A stretch of 64,000 nucleotides of DNA, from contig OX485809.1 in NCBI GenBank assembly GCA_950295325.1, positions 25,000,144 through 25,064,143 of the forward strand, given 5' to 3'. The translations under genes and the position numbers were made by a program. The notes under the pieces are model-generated. The model searched no databases and was not told the origin of the DNA. It saw only the letters and a program-made list of their open reading frames with translations. The first letter of the stretch is position 1; each line of letters begins with the position of its first letter. This DNA is from Polytrichum commune (lineage: Eukaryota; Streptophyta; Polytrichopsida; Polytrichales; Polytrichaceae). Positions 36,578-47,525 of the stretch are shown in pieces.

Positions 36578-37824
36578 CTAGTACACACACTTCTTCTGGT
36601 AGCTGTCGTAGTGGAACCCACTCTTGCATTGCACTCCACATTTCCCGTTGCTGCCAATCATCAACAACACATTCAAAATTCACTCACACAAGTTAGTCAG
36701 CTGCGTTAGACATACCTTCGTGTTCTAATCGGTTAACAGAATTTCAACTTACAGGAGGCCTGCGATGTCCATTTGTAATTCTAATCATCTTCGAGCCTGA
36801 CTAAAATGTTAGGAAAAGAAATTTGATGATATTATCACTCAAAAATTAGTAAAATTGAACCTGACATGAATCATTCTCTCTTCGATGATTTATTTAGCTG
36901 TGGAATCAAAGTAGATCAAAACAAAAGTGTCTACCTGCAGGTGGGAAGAGCATTGCCATCGGTGCAGGGGCACTTCTTGCCGCATCCTCCGCAGTTGTTC
37001 ACGTCCTTGCCCACATCGGTCTCGCACCCATTTTGTTTATTGCCATCGCAGTCACTCCAGCCAGATGTGCATTTCGATCCGCATTTGCCTCCGGAGCAGG
37101 TGGCAATGCTGTAGGGGTAGGTGGGGCAGCACACACCGCAGCCTCCGCAGTTCTTCACGTCCTGGCCCACATCGGTCTCGCATCCGTCCTGCATGTTCTT
37201 GTTGCAGTCCTTCCAGAGCTTGTTGCACACGTACTCGCACTTTCCGTTGTTGCACTTGGTGCTGCTGTAGGGGTACGTCTGGCATGACGCTCCACACTTG
37301 CCGCAGTTCTTCGTGTCGCTCTTGGTGTTAGCCTCGCATCCGTCCTGCATGTTCTTGTTGCAATCGCTCCATCCGGGGCTGCAGGTGATGCCGCACTTGC
37401 CGTTGGAGCAAGTAGGGGAGCTGTAGGGGTACGTGGGGCACTTCACACCACAGTCGCCGCAGTTCTTCACATCGTTCTTGATGCATGTCTCACATCCATT
37501 TTGGTAGTTGTGGTCGCAGTCCTTGAATCCGGATTTGCACCACGCATCTGCGGAACCTGGTGTTGCAAACAAGAAGTGGATCAGGAGTGAATGAAACCTG
37601 GATATTCGCATCATAAAAAGGTACCTAGTAAATCGACCATAGCATCAGCAGGCATACCAACTTCAGCTTCGTTCGAATTCTGCTTACACTATAGACTCCC
37701 AAAACAATAACATGAGGAATAACATCTATCGATGCATTATTAGCAAGTGTAGAAATGAAATACCAGCCACGCAGCAGATGGCAACAACGATGGCAAGCAC
37801 CGTCAAATGCTGGGAGATCGCCAT
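36578..37824 (-). CDS. Secreted Cys-rich protein, three 52-residue modules (copy at 37 kb)
   Basis: Three exons on -: 37,764-37,824, 36,935-37,556 and 36,578-36,650; 251 aa. Signal peptide MAISQHLTVLAIVVAICCVA, cleavage likely after GSADA. NCG motifs fall at residues 52, 104, 156 and 208, an exact 52-residue period, giving three full modules plus a shortened one. Each module has the order NCGxCGxxC, TYPYS, C..GKC, C...W.DC and GCE(T/A). Module 3 carries an extra Cys (GVCCPTYP), which makes the mature count odd (37 by eye). Exon sizes of 61, 622 and 73 nt are identical to the + copy at 49.8 kb, and the repeat-exon protein is identical to it. Intron 1 is 207 bp. Role unknown; extracellular and disulfide-rich by inference, STIG1-like in part. 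Confidence 0.9.
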
Positions 37825-37922
37825 GGTTGAGTAGCTGACTTGAGAGTAAGCCGGCAACCAGTGTAGAAAAGGTGAGAAGGTAGCTCAATTGATCGTGCTC
37901 TAAGTGTCTGTGCGAGGCGGAT

Positions 37923-37928
37923 TTTATA
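37923..37928 (-). promoter_or_regulatory. TATA box of the 37-kb Cys-rich gene
   Basis: TATAAA on - within ACTATAAAATCC, about 100 bp before the ATG at 37,824. Confidence 0.6.
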
Positions 37929-38654
37929 GTCGCATTCTGAAGTTCACCTATACTGATAATTGACATCTTCAATTTCACCACTCTGACACAATGAAAATGA
38001 TCTCGGAGTGAAACTGTGAAAGATCAGAATGACTAGATGTTGTAAAGTAGATCTGTCGTGAACTAACACACTTCCTGAATTACTGTCACCAAACTTTCAA
38101 CTCTTTCTTGCAGCAATATCGATGTGGCTCATGTAGTCAACGGAGCCTCTTCCATCGAACGCTCGGGAACAGTGCGCTGCTCTGGTAGAAGTTGATGTGT
38201 GACTCGACACAGTAAGGGAAGTGTGTCTTTCATTTATCAATGGCGTCAGCCTCCATAGTCCGTCAGTCGCCCTGCATAGCTATGTAGGAAGTGCTTTCTT
38301 AAGGCCCGGGAAAACTTGGGTGTGTCGGAGTGAGACATGCATATATAGCGTCAGGTAGTGATTCGTGAGCATCTAAATATGTTCAGATATGTATTTTTGC
38401 TCCAACTGATAAGGTGGGTGCACCTAATGCAGACAATGTCAACCTAATTAAAGTAACTTCAGATCTGATTTCTAACTACATTTTCTAGGCTAAAGTGTAC
38501 ATATTTGAAAGAAAATTGATACAAGTCATCTATAAGTAGCTTCACCGTAGTAGCTTCCCACTTATTGTCGTTGAAGGTAAGATCACAATTTCCTCTCAAT
38601 CCAAGTGGTTCACAATGTAATGCCTCTAAAGAGGAGCCATAATTTAGAGCATTT

Positions 38655-38821
38655 CATAACATTATTCAAATCCATAACAGTGTTTTGTGGGATTGACAGT
38701 ATTCCACGTAGTATTCCCAGTTATTCCCCACATTCAGTCTGAATGTGAGGAATATCTACGTATATTGCGTGAAATATTGTCAATCCCACAAAACATTGTT
38801 ATGGATCTGAATAATGTTATG
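38655..38821. repeat. Foldback MITE-like palindrome
   Basis: A 167-bp near-complete palindrome. CATAACATTATTCA at the left edge is mirrored by TGAATAATGTTATG at the right, and inner segments such as TTTTGTGGGATTGACA have matching complements. Arms are about 80 bp with scattered mismatches. One arm recurs at 3457-3532. Likely a small foldback transposon; the transcript would form a long hairpin. Confidence 0.75.
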
Positions 38822-39330
38822 TTGACCTACACACAAGACCAAATCATCAATGAGTGAATACTTCTAGTTACTATTTGCTTGGAGACCCTCTCTAACAAGC
38901 TCAACTCTTCCCTAAGTCTTCAACAAGCAAACCCCTCGCCCCAGGGGGTGGACTCTTCAATGGAAACCTAAAATGATATACATGTAAATTTGTGTTTGAG
39001 AAATCCCCCCGAATACATACAAAAGTTTAAAATAAATAAATCATATACATCCTAGTGAATTGTATATGCCAAAAAAACCATGTAAAAGATATGGCTTAAA
39101 TACTCTTAGAGAGACATATTTATTTATCATTGATGCAATCATTGAACATTCATTCATTCATTTAATGTAACTCATGCAAATTTGTTTCTAAAATATAAGT
39201 CATTATAGCCAATGCCATGCAATGACTTCATTTGGACTTCTTCTAGATTACCTGCTTCATTATAATTGACTATCAATGGGCCTAGAGCTACAAATACAAC
39301 TAGAATTATATGAATAATATGCCAGTATAT
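38822..39330. other. Intergenic, no gene seen
   Basis: AT-rich. A C-rich/G-rich hairpin (ACCCCTCGCCCCAGGGGGT) near 38,932-38,950 resembles one near 547-572. Confidence 0.5.
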
Positions 39331-39584
39331 TTACAAAGCTAGAATAAAGAATACCCGTATCTTATATATATATATATATATATATATTGTGACCTGTAAG
39401 CACAAATAAAACCCCTTTTGTGCACCCACGTGGGTCCCTTTATGCCACATTGGGTGCATCCCCCGAGTTTCATCCACAATATACTAATTCCAAAACTTGT
39501 ATAATTTTTTGCTCTATTGAATTTAAAATACCCTATATTTTTTCTCATTTGATTTTATAAAATTTTGATAGTGACCTCCCCGTG
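39330..39584. repeat. Right-end fragment of the 13.8-kb MITE family
   Basis: The right ~90 bp matches the right end of the MITE nested in the hAT element: AAAATACCCTA, TTCTCAxxTG, TTTATAAAATTTT and GTGACCTCCCC at the edge. A (TA)13 run is at 39,363-39,389. No matching left end was found nearby, so the copy is probably truncated; the left limit is approximate. Confidence 0.5.
39363..39389. repeat. (TA)n microsatellite
   Basis: About 13 uninterrupted TA units. Confidence 0.9.
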
Positions 39585-40405
39585 AGTGTCATTAAGCATT
39601 CTTAAGTGGTGTAGAAAGTGTAGTAAGCATTCTACCTAGAGAAGTAGTTTGGAGAATGTACACTCAATGAGATTCTTTTTGGCTAGTTTCTTAGGTTGAA
39701 TCTTGGTAGATGTGATAAGGCCTTGCTAAAAGCTAAGGGGGGGAAAGAGGGCACTAGCGAAATGTAGAAAACCACGTGCGAGAAAATGCAAGGTGGATTT
39801 TATTCAAGACACATAATTTTTTACATTTTTCTCAGATATATAATAGTGTTCTATGAATTTGGAAATTATATATAATGTATGGTATAGTTTAAGTTGTGGT
39901 ATTTTATAGTTATATGTAAAGTAGCATAAATAGAATTAATTTCATATTTTTTAATTTATAGGTTCAACATAAATCATTTTCCATTAGTGGCATTGGATGA
40001 TAAATAGGTCAAATGCATTTGGAGATGTGGATAGATTTGTTAAAACAGTCGCCTTTGGATAAAAAGTACCATCATCTTGCGATGAGAGGGTTGGTCAGCT
40101 TATTTAGGGTTTCCTGGGGGGTTCAAGAATCATATGCAGTATGCTAAAGTTTACAATATGATGGTTGTATGTGGGTAATGTGTAGAGTAGTACATGTGCA
40201 GTGTAATGTATGCATAATATATGCATAGTGTACCGTGTGCATAATGTATGTGCAGATTGTTCACAAGAAATTTCTACTACTTATAAATAAGATGGGTTGG
40301 TTATAATTATGTGACTCTTGAATTTATATATAATGATAGGGTGTTAGAAAATATCATCCAATAAAAATCTAGTTACTTATAGGGTGGAAAATATTCAGCA
40401 AAGGA

Positions 40406-41002
40406 CGGTAAATCATGGGGAGGTCACTCCATTGTCAAGTTGAACACCACGTGTGAACAAAGTTTGCTACCCCTATATTACATGCCATAGATAATTTTGA
40501 AATTTATGATATTTTTTCTACATATGCATAACCATTGATAGTATCTTTTTTTAAAAAATTTAGTCATCTTCATTTTTTATAGTAATTCTTTTAGTTCAAT
40601 TCTGCGTCATTCTAGTTAGAAACGGTATGTTTTATTAAAAAAACAAATCATCAAATTTAGTTATCATTTTTAATTATGTAATAAACACTGCGTATATCTA
40701 CTCATGATTTTTTTTTCATAAAAGTTCGATCCATTTTGGTGATGCTTTATGTAAAAAGTAGGATTTCTTACATGTGAAGTGTTCACACATGGTTGTTCAG
40801 CTTTAAACACCATATTCGAAATTTTGGGAAAATTCCATGATTTTGGGAAAATACAGTTTAGGTTGAGTCGACCTAAAATGTACCCACTGGGTACATTTTA
40901 GGTCGACTCCACCTAAACTGTCATCAAATTGGGAGACTGGAAATCTCCCAAAATTTCGAATATGGTGTTTTTACAATGGAGTGACCTCCACATGCGGTAA
41001 AT
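40406..41002. mobile_element. hAT-like MITE with a large central hairpin
   Basis: The element spans 40,414-40,994. Terminal inverted repeats share GGAGGTCACTCCATTGT perfectly (40,419-40,435 and 40,973-40,989) and begin CATG. CGGTAAAT is duplicated on both sides (40,406-40,413 and 40,995-41,002), an 8-bp duplication as in hAT elements. The inner 40,805-40,970 is a near-perfect palindrome: 25-bp outer arms without mismatch, a mismatched zone, then roughly 34-bp inner arms around the centre near 40,886. No coding capacity. Confidence 0.85.
40805..40970. repeat. Central long hairpin of the 40.4-kb MITE
   Basis: Outer arms at 40,805-40,829 and 40,946-40,970 match perfectly. Inner arms around TACCCACTGGGTA are near-perfect with a two-base mismatch. 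A transcript would fold into a long stem that could be a small-RNA source. Confidence 0.85.
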
Positions 41003-42240
41003 ACCCCCCCCCCTCCCATTAGATAGGGGGTTCTCGCACGTATATACATAAATCAAGTGTAGGTGCACCCCCCCCCCCCCCATGGCCAAAAGATAACATG
41101 TAACATTTAGTTAAGCATGTCTAATTTGGCTACCAATCTAAAATGGTCACCTATGATATTTGAATGGTGTCTGATTAAGTGTGGTCTTGACACCACAAAG
41201 AAATGTGATTAAAAGATATTGCAATGCAACTCAAATTATGTTAACCATCCTATTAAGCTCAATAGCGAGCATAATTGGAGGGGACCCATATGGTCATTTA
41301 TTAGGAAGTAGATATTTACTTTGTCAGTAAATCAAAAAATCATATGACCGGAAAACTAATAAGAAAAATGACTGTATGCATAATTTGGGTATAACTAGTA
41401 TTTGGATAATTCCAAAAAAAAAAAGGGCCAATTTTGGACTAATTATCGTTGCACACCCCTTTAATATCTCCACTATGATGATGAACGTTTGTGTACACCA
41501 TGTCCACAATCATTTAATATAATATCACGTACATAATGGCTACATGGTGAGTACAACATTTGAAGCACGAATGTTCACATTTCCCAAAATTACTTGCTTA
41601 TTATGAACTCATCAAAAGTCCAAAATTACCTAAGTGCTAGTTATATGTTGATGATCATGATCTTACACTAATCCTGTGTTTGATATTGTACAAGAAGTGG
41701 ATATAAAGCTTAACATGTTTGTATAAGATCTACTTACCTAAATGAAAGTGTTGCATTACCCTAATGAGAGTTTGGCACATGAATATCCTTGGAATTTATA
41801 CAAGCAACTGACAAGCCCTTGATTATAAAAAACTTATGCATGAAGCTCTAAGCATATTAAAAAAACCCTCCTTGCACATACCCTACACATGTCACTAGTA
41901 TAGAACGTGGCTCTTTCGAAGACTTGGTTCTGACACATATTTTCTTATGTCAATCTCCACACTCTTTTGAACCATCATTAGAGCCATTTTGTCATTTGGG
42001 CCACCACTAATTTTGTGGTGTTAATCTTCTAAATTATAAATCATATTTTTGTAGGCCATGGTGTTGTTTTGCTATTTTTGTTGGCCATGCAAAAGGTGCA
42101 TGAAGTTTTTGTCATGTTTTTTACTATGTATTAGATATAGATTTCATTCAAGTTTACTCATAATATCTAGATCACATTTCTGTTATTGAATTTACAATAT
42201 GAACAAACTTATGTTCTCTCTTTGTTTAATTTAGAGATCA
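41003..42240. other. Intergenic, no gene seen
   Basis: Two C homopolymer runs near 41,003-41,012 and 41,069-41,081, otherwise AT-rich non-coding sequence. Confidence 0.55.
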
Positions 42241-42243
42241 TCT

Positions 42244-42684
42244 ATGGGTGAGTTTCCATGTAGGCCACTCGCCCACTAGATTCCAAATAATAGTGGGTTG
42301 GAGGTGTTTGCATGTAGTTAAGCACAAGCCACCATCCAACCACATTCTAGTGGTCTCCTAGAATGTGGAGGTCCGGAGGACCATGGACACGGGCCACTAG
42401 ACTTCCATGTGTCCGTTAAAAAATCTTTAACCTACAAGTGCTGTCACTGAAGGAGTAAGATTGATTGAGGACTCAAGAGAACTAGACTCAAGTTGGTCTA
42501 GAACTCCATCCTTATGTAACCAAGATGATGAGGTTAGTAGGTGGGCCCGGATTTGAGAAGATGGGAATAGCAAGTTGGCACATCCAAACCCTACCCCACC
42601 ATATTGCCTCTAAATTTGGGTGGGTTAGTCCTTATTCACATTAAAATCTAGTGGGTGAGTGACCTACATGGAAACTCATCCTTA
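42244..42684. mobile_element. MITE with about 37-bp terminal inverted repeats
   Basis: The left end GGGTGAGTTTCCATGTAGG continues into CACTCGCCCACTAGATT. The right end is the near complement, AATCTAGTGGGTGAGTGACC then TACATGGAAACTCATCC. About 33 of 37 positions match. No clean target duplication was found, so the superfamily stays open. A degenerate relative lies at 31,740-32,025. Confidence 0.65.
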
Positions 42685-43611
42685 TAGATCTAGATATAGA
42701 TGTGAGTCACCTTCTTAAGTAATTACTATTGTGAGAGAAAGGGAATTATTGCATACAAGTGTGTCATTCATTCATCCAACATAGAAGCATTGACGTAGTA
42801 AACGGTCCATATTTTAATGTTATGGTTATGTAGACACCGGATTTAGTTTAAAGACCCCAAATTAGTTTACTTCAAGTCATTTGAGATGAATTCATCAAAA
42901 ACCTATAGGGGATAAAAAATTTTGTTGGATGGATGAGAGGTACTTTACTTGGAAGGTTATCACAATACAAGCTAAAAAGTGGCCTTCACATATAAAGAGG
43001 CTTCAAAGCCATCTCTTTGTACATGTGTGGTGCAATGAGTTGGTAGCTAAGATATCCAAATGGGGGCGATGAGATATAAGATTTCAATCCCTTGGCCTAA
43101 TCTTGTAGGGCTATGTACCTTAGGCCACTTAGGTGGGGAGGGCCTACCAACATGTTTGACATGCTTTTCATCATATGACTACGATCTTTCAAATTCTAAA
43201 AACTTATCTTGGAATTTACTAATAAACTTACCGCACAAAACTTACCTTGGACCAAAAATTACCATGTCATAACAAATAATTTGTCAGTGCTTGAATAAAT
43301 TTAGATTTGTGTCAAAAGGGGGTATGACCTTAGCACACAGCTCAAACAACACTCTTTGGACCACCTTAGGAGTCATGGACTAAAATTTTAACATGTGTCA
43401 AATGGACCCTTTTTAACTCTTTTTATATCAAAACACACGTTTAAAAGAGCAATGTTTTGTACTAGTGTTTATGAGAATGTTATGCAAAGTGTGCACGCAC
43501 CTTACTTATACATCCCAAACTGACATATGTCATAGTCACGAATACAAGACTTCAATAATCGCGGAGATACACATGTCCCGGTGGCCTTGTAAATTTTTGG
43601 CAGTGGGTGCA

Positions 43612-44165
43612 AGCATGGTCAAGTGGACCAAAAAAATGCTCCAGTATACTAAAACCATAATTTTTTGGTCAAAGGCCTAAAAGTAGTAGCAAAACATTGT
43701 TGATGTTGGATTTCTTTTCATGATGACCTTTGTTAGTATTAAAAATGATGCTCGAAGCAAATGGTTGAGTCTGGTTTTGGACAAAGATTTCATGCCCGTA
43801 ATTATTTTGAAGTTGGAATTTTCTTTCATATTCCTTGAATTCATTATCTACTTGAGGGCATCATTACAAAATTTTGTGGAAAACCATCAATTTAACAGAA
43901 TTTTATCGTACTTTAAACAAATTTTAGACAATTACTTATTCAATATCACCTACTTGCACACCACTTGTAGCATCTTCTAAAATATGTAGACATTTCTTGG
44001 AATTCTTTTTGTCATCATAATTTGCTTGACTTTGTAGATCAATATGTTTTTAAAATGTCTATGAATTTTTCCTCCACAAAATTCAAAGCTAGTGTATAGA
44101 TTTGAATCACTTTCACTGAACACTAGGCAAGGACCGGGGGCTGTCCACTTTACCGTGCTTGCACC
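43612..44165 (+). repeat. Dispersed repeat shared with the 3' part of copia A
   Basis: Same-orientation match to 19,715-20,330 with many substitutions. It is not followed by a recognisable LTR here. It could be a relic of a second copia A family member. Confidence 0.6.
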
Positions 44166-44683
44166 CTAGTGCAATAAGCTTTGTTCATTTCTCTCAAGAA
44201 GGAAAGAAACTCAAAACTTTGCAAAATACAAAATTGTCAATCTAAGGTGGACCTTTGTGGCATTTGGATAAACATCTTCTTTTGGATACGATTGGTCACG
44301 ATTGGATTGCTAGGTTGACATTTGATGGTGTCCATGAATCCTCAAATGATGCACAAGCATTGTGATTTGGAGAGAGGGCCTTCTCCTGATCCCACTTGAC
44401 ATGATGGGGAAGTTGTTCTAAACCAACTACTACTGGCCTAGATTAGAGTGAAGGAAGGCTTGTCAAACCAAGTTGGAGCAGTCAAGGTTGAGTGCAACAT
44501 TCCCCGGGCGGAGTGACTCCATGTGGACATATTATGTATAGCAATTTTGAGGAGGACCTATGGTTATCTCATTCTCTCAATGAACTCAGGCTACAAAGTT
44601 CAATTCAATGGTATCTTACTAAATGTAATTGACCACCATGTTTATCACAAAGTAATGGATTAACAACAAAATTCAAAAAAATG

Positions 44684-44884
44684 TACTCCCTCCATCTCAA
44701 AATGATTGTCCTACTTCTCAGAGTTTTATGGTCCAAAATGATTGCCCGAGATTCAATGTTTATTGATTTTGTTAATGCAAAAAAAAATTCTGGACAATTT
44801 GATGTGCCTAATAATTTCTTCATCAACAAAATCAATAAACGTTTGATCTTGGACAATCATTTTGGGACAAAAACTCCGGGAGTA
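44684..44884. mobile_element. Stowaway-type (Tc1/mariner) MITE
   Basis: The element 44,686-44,882 (197 bp) begins CTCCCTCCATCTCAAAATGA and ends in the complement (CATTTTGGGAC...GGGAG), with TA on each side. CTCCCTCC ends and a TA duplication are the Stowaway signature. Most of the element is self-complementary, including GTTTATTGATTTTGTT paired with AACAAAATCAATAAAC. Open frames on both strands are products of this palindrome. Confidence 0.88.
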
Positions 44885-46289
44885 TGACAATCTAGTGTAT
44901 TCAAAGTGTTACATTGATGAGTTTGCCCATAGAATATAGACAACCAAGACTCTAAATTTTGAAATTATGTCTAGATTGACTTCAAAAAATCAATAAGATT
45001 ATTGACAATTTCATTTTGGATACAAAATATATCATCCTTATCAATAGTTGTTTGACCTATATGACAAGAGATTATTTTTCTACACCATTTTAAGAATATT
45101 CCTAATCTTATTATGATGAAAATCCGATTTTGACATATTTTATTGAAATTCACCTCATACATTGATACATAAGTGACAAAACTTATTTAATGTTATTTTA
45201 ATGGGGGATTGTGGGAGTGCAATGTACACTACACCCAACTTCATGAATTTGATTCCATCTGCCTAGTACACATTTCCCATTTTGTTATCAATGGGAGGAA
45301 TGCTACAATGAAAGCCTTGGGAACCTCGGATTCCTTGTAGTTATTAGTAGCTAGAAAGTCCCTTGACCAAAATCGGAAGCCCCTCAACCTTTAAAGACAT
45401 TGAAGCCTTGTTACTTAATAGGTAGAAGTTGAACAACAAGCAAAGTTTGTAATGCACATTATTACATAGTGAGTAACTTTATGGTCGACTGACGGAGTTG
45501 TAGGTTATGGGTAGCTTACCTAGCAGGTAGTAGGTATGAGCCTCATTGGAACTTGGCAGATAAGACCAACCACCATGCACATAATTTGCATAAACTTGAA
45601 GCACCTAAAAATAAAAATCCATGTCATTGTCAAAGTTTGACTTGAACCCAAGGCTCTTTTGCATAATTACTCATCAATGCTTATTTATTTATTTATTATT
45701 TCAAGAGAGCAGCTTTGAGCCTTTGCTTGCAAACCATTGGAGTTACAAGACACATATGGATGACTATACAAAATTTCATCCATGAACGCACATATTCATC
45801 CCAAACTTGGAGATTTCATCCAATTTCTATGATTTTAAAAGATTTTTTGCCCGATTCTATGCATGCAAAAACATAAGAAAGCCTTACTACTATTGTATAA
45901 ATTTGGCATGATATGTTTCTAGAAACACAAATTAGCAGTAGATTAAAAATCACCAATGCAAATTATTTACTATTTCTTTTGCAAAGTTCAAAATTTGTTT
46001 CTTAATTTTGTTCGTCCACTTAGTGTATCTTGGGAATTTTGGTTGTCCAAGTTCTTGTACATGACAATGTACTTCATGTGTGTTACGAACCTCTCACCAG
46101 TTGGCAATTTGTTTCTTGACAACAAAGTCTCAAAGTAAAGAATTGAAACAAACACCAATTTTATTTCTTCCTCCTCTAAGTACAAACCACAACCAAATAT
46201 GGTTTGGTCATAGAAGCTCTACCACCCGACCATAGGAGAGAGACAAAAAAGATCCTCTCTCCTCCCCCAAGCTTCCTCTTATACCGAAA
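44885..46289. other. Intergenic, no gene seen
   Basis: AT-rich, no supported coding region. Confidence 0.55.
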
Positions 46290-46739
46290 CACTACTTTTA
46301 CTTTCTATATTTACATATAGTAAAAGTATTCTATTCATAGCTCTATCTCATAGTTCTACTATGAATCTTCTATCTTTGGTTCTTCTAGAACCTTCTTTCA
46401 TCTCTTATCTCAATTCCATTCTTCCAATTGAAACTGTCTAATTCCAATTGGATTCATCCATTCTTCTTTCTAGTTGGAACTGTCTAATTCCAACTAAATA
46501 CATCCATCCTTTATTCCAGTTGGAACTGTCTAATTCCAACTAGCTTTATCTATGGAGTGGTCTAACTCCTGTGCACCTCATCGAGAGTTGCCTAACTCAC
46601 GTGCACATGTTCTCAATTGGAATGGTCTAGTTCCAATGCACTAAATGCGGAGCTGTCTAACTCCAGTGCACATGTTGTCAATCTGGAGTTGTCTTACTCC
46701 TTTCCATTCATCCTCAACTGAGAGTTGTCTAGCTCTCAT
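46290..46739. repeat. Array of short hairpins with covarying stems
   Basis: From about 46,424 to 46,738 there are nine units of the form stem-(T/C)(T/G)GTCTA-stem'. Examples: AGTTGGAA-CTGTCTAA-TTCCAACT (twice), ATTGGAA-TGGTCTAG-TTCCAAT, GGAGT-GGTCTA-ACTCC, TGAGAG-TTGTCTAG-CTCTCA. The stem sequence changes from unit to unit while pairing is kept; the loop hardly changes. Less regular hairpins (GGTTCTTCTAGAACC, TACTTTTAC/GTAAAAGTA) precede it from about 46,290. Spacing is 30-60 bp. No family recognised. Confidence 0.75.
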
Positions 46740-47234
46740 TTTTCTCTGCTTACACACTGGCACATGTAGTTAGAATATTTCTTAATAATTCTAGTTACAT
46801 TACAATGTGCTACTTTCTTGTTTTGAAAATTGGCAAGTTATCCGTACTTTGGTTATCATGCTGAAGTGAGTTTTTGAGATCCTACTACAATATTAAGGAT
46901 CAAGTCACATGGACCCATCCAACCCATCTGCCCATGAAGAACAAAAAAATGAGTGATGTCATTGTAGTAAAGAATGAGTGACATTGACATTGTTCCTACA
47001 CAATGCACCTCCATGTGAAGCAACCTATTCACTCATTCTTCATACCTTTATCTCCCTTCCCATGTATTTGAGAGAAGTCCATAGGGTAGGCTAGTACCTA
47101 CAAATGCCACAATTGTGGAAGGAGGCTAAAATACCTACCACTGGATCATAAGATAGGTACATTAAATATGGTAGTAAGTGTCATATGGTATTTTATGTCA
47201 CTATGATAGCTTTTCAAATGACACTTCTTATGAA

Positions 47235-47525
47235 TAAGTGAACACAAACTGTCAGGAATGATGGATACGTTCATCCATTGGCCAAAACCCTACCTTCTCT
47301 TGTAAGCAAGGTGTGATGAAATATTGTCGTGGATGATTGAAATTTGGATGAAAAATCACTTGGTAAGTGATAGTAATTGCAACACTGTAAATCTAAGAAT
47401 CCCCAAATAATGTTGGGTCAGCATTTAGTGTTGGTGACACTATACCGCTGTTTAGAATTAGTCTTGAGCAAGACACTTAGAATTGGTGACACTAAATATC
47501 ATATTTAGTGTAGTTACCATTGGGG
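47235..47525 (-). repeat. Dispersed repeat R2, copy 2
   Basis: Inverted relative to 2885-3190, with the same ordered blocks (ATTAGTCTTGAGCAAGACA region, TTTAGTGTTGGTGACACTAT, GTAATTGCAACACTGTAAAT). Confidence 0.6.

Noticed and set aside
44605-44887. Open frames on both strands at 44.6-44.9 kb
   Set aside because: They fall in or across the Stowaway MITE and mirror each other because the element is palindromic.
46424-46739. CRISPR-like array
   Set aside because: Spacing is irregular, repeats are hairpins with changing stems, and the context is a plant nuclear genome.
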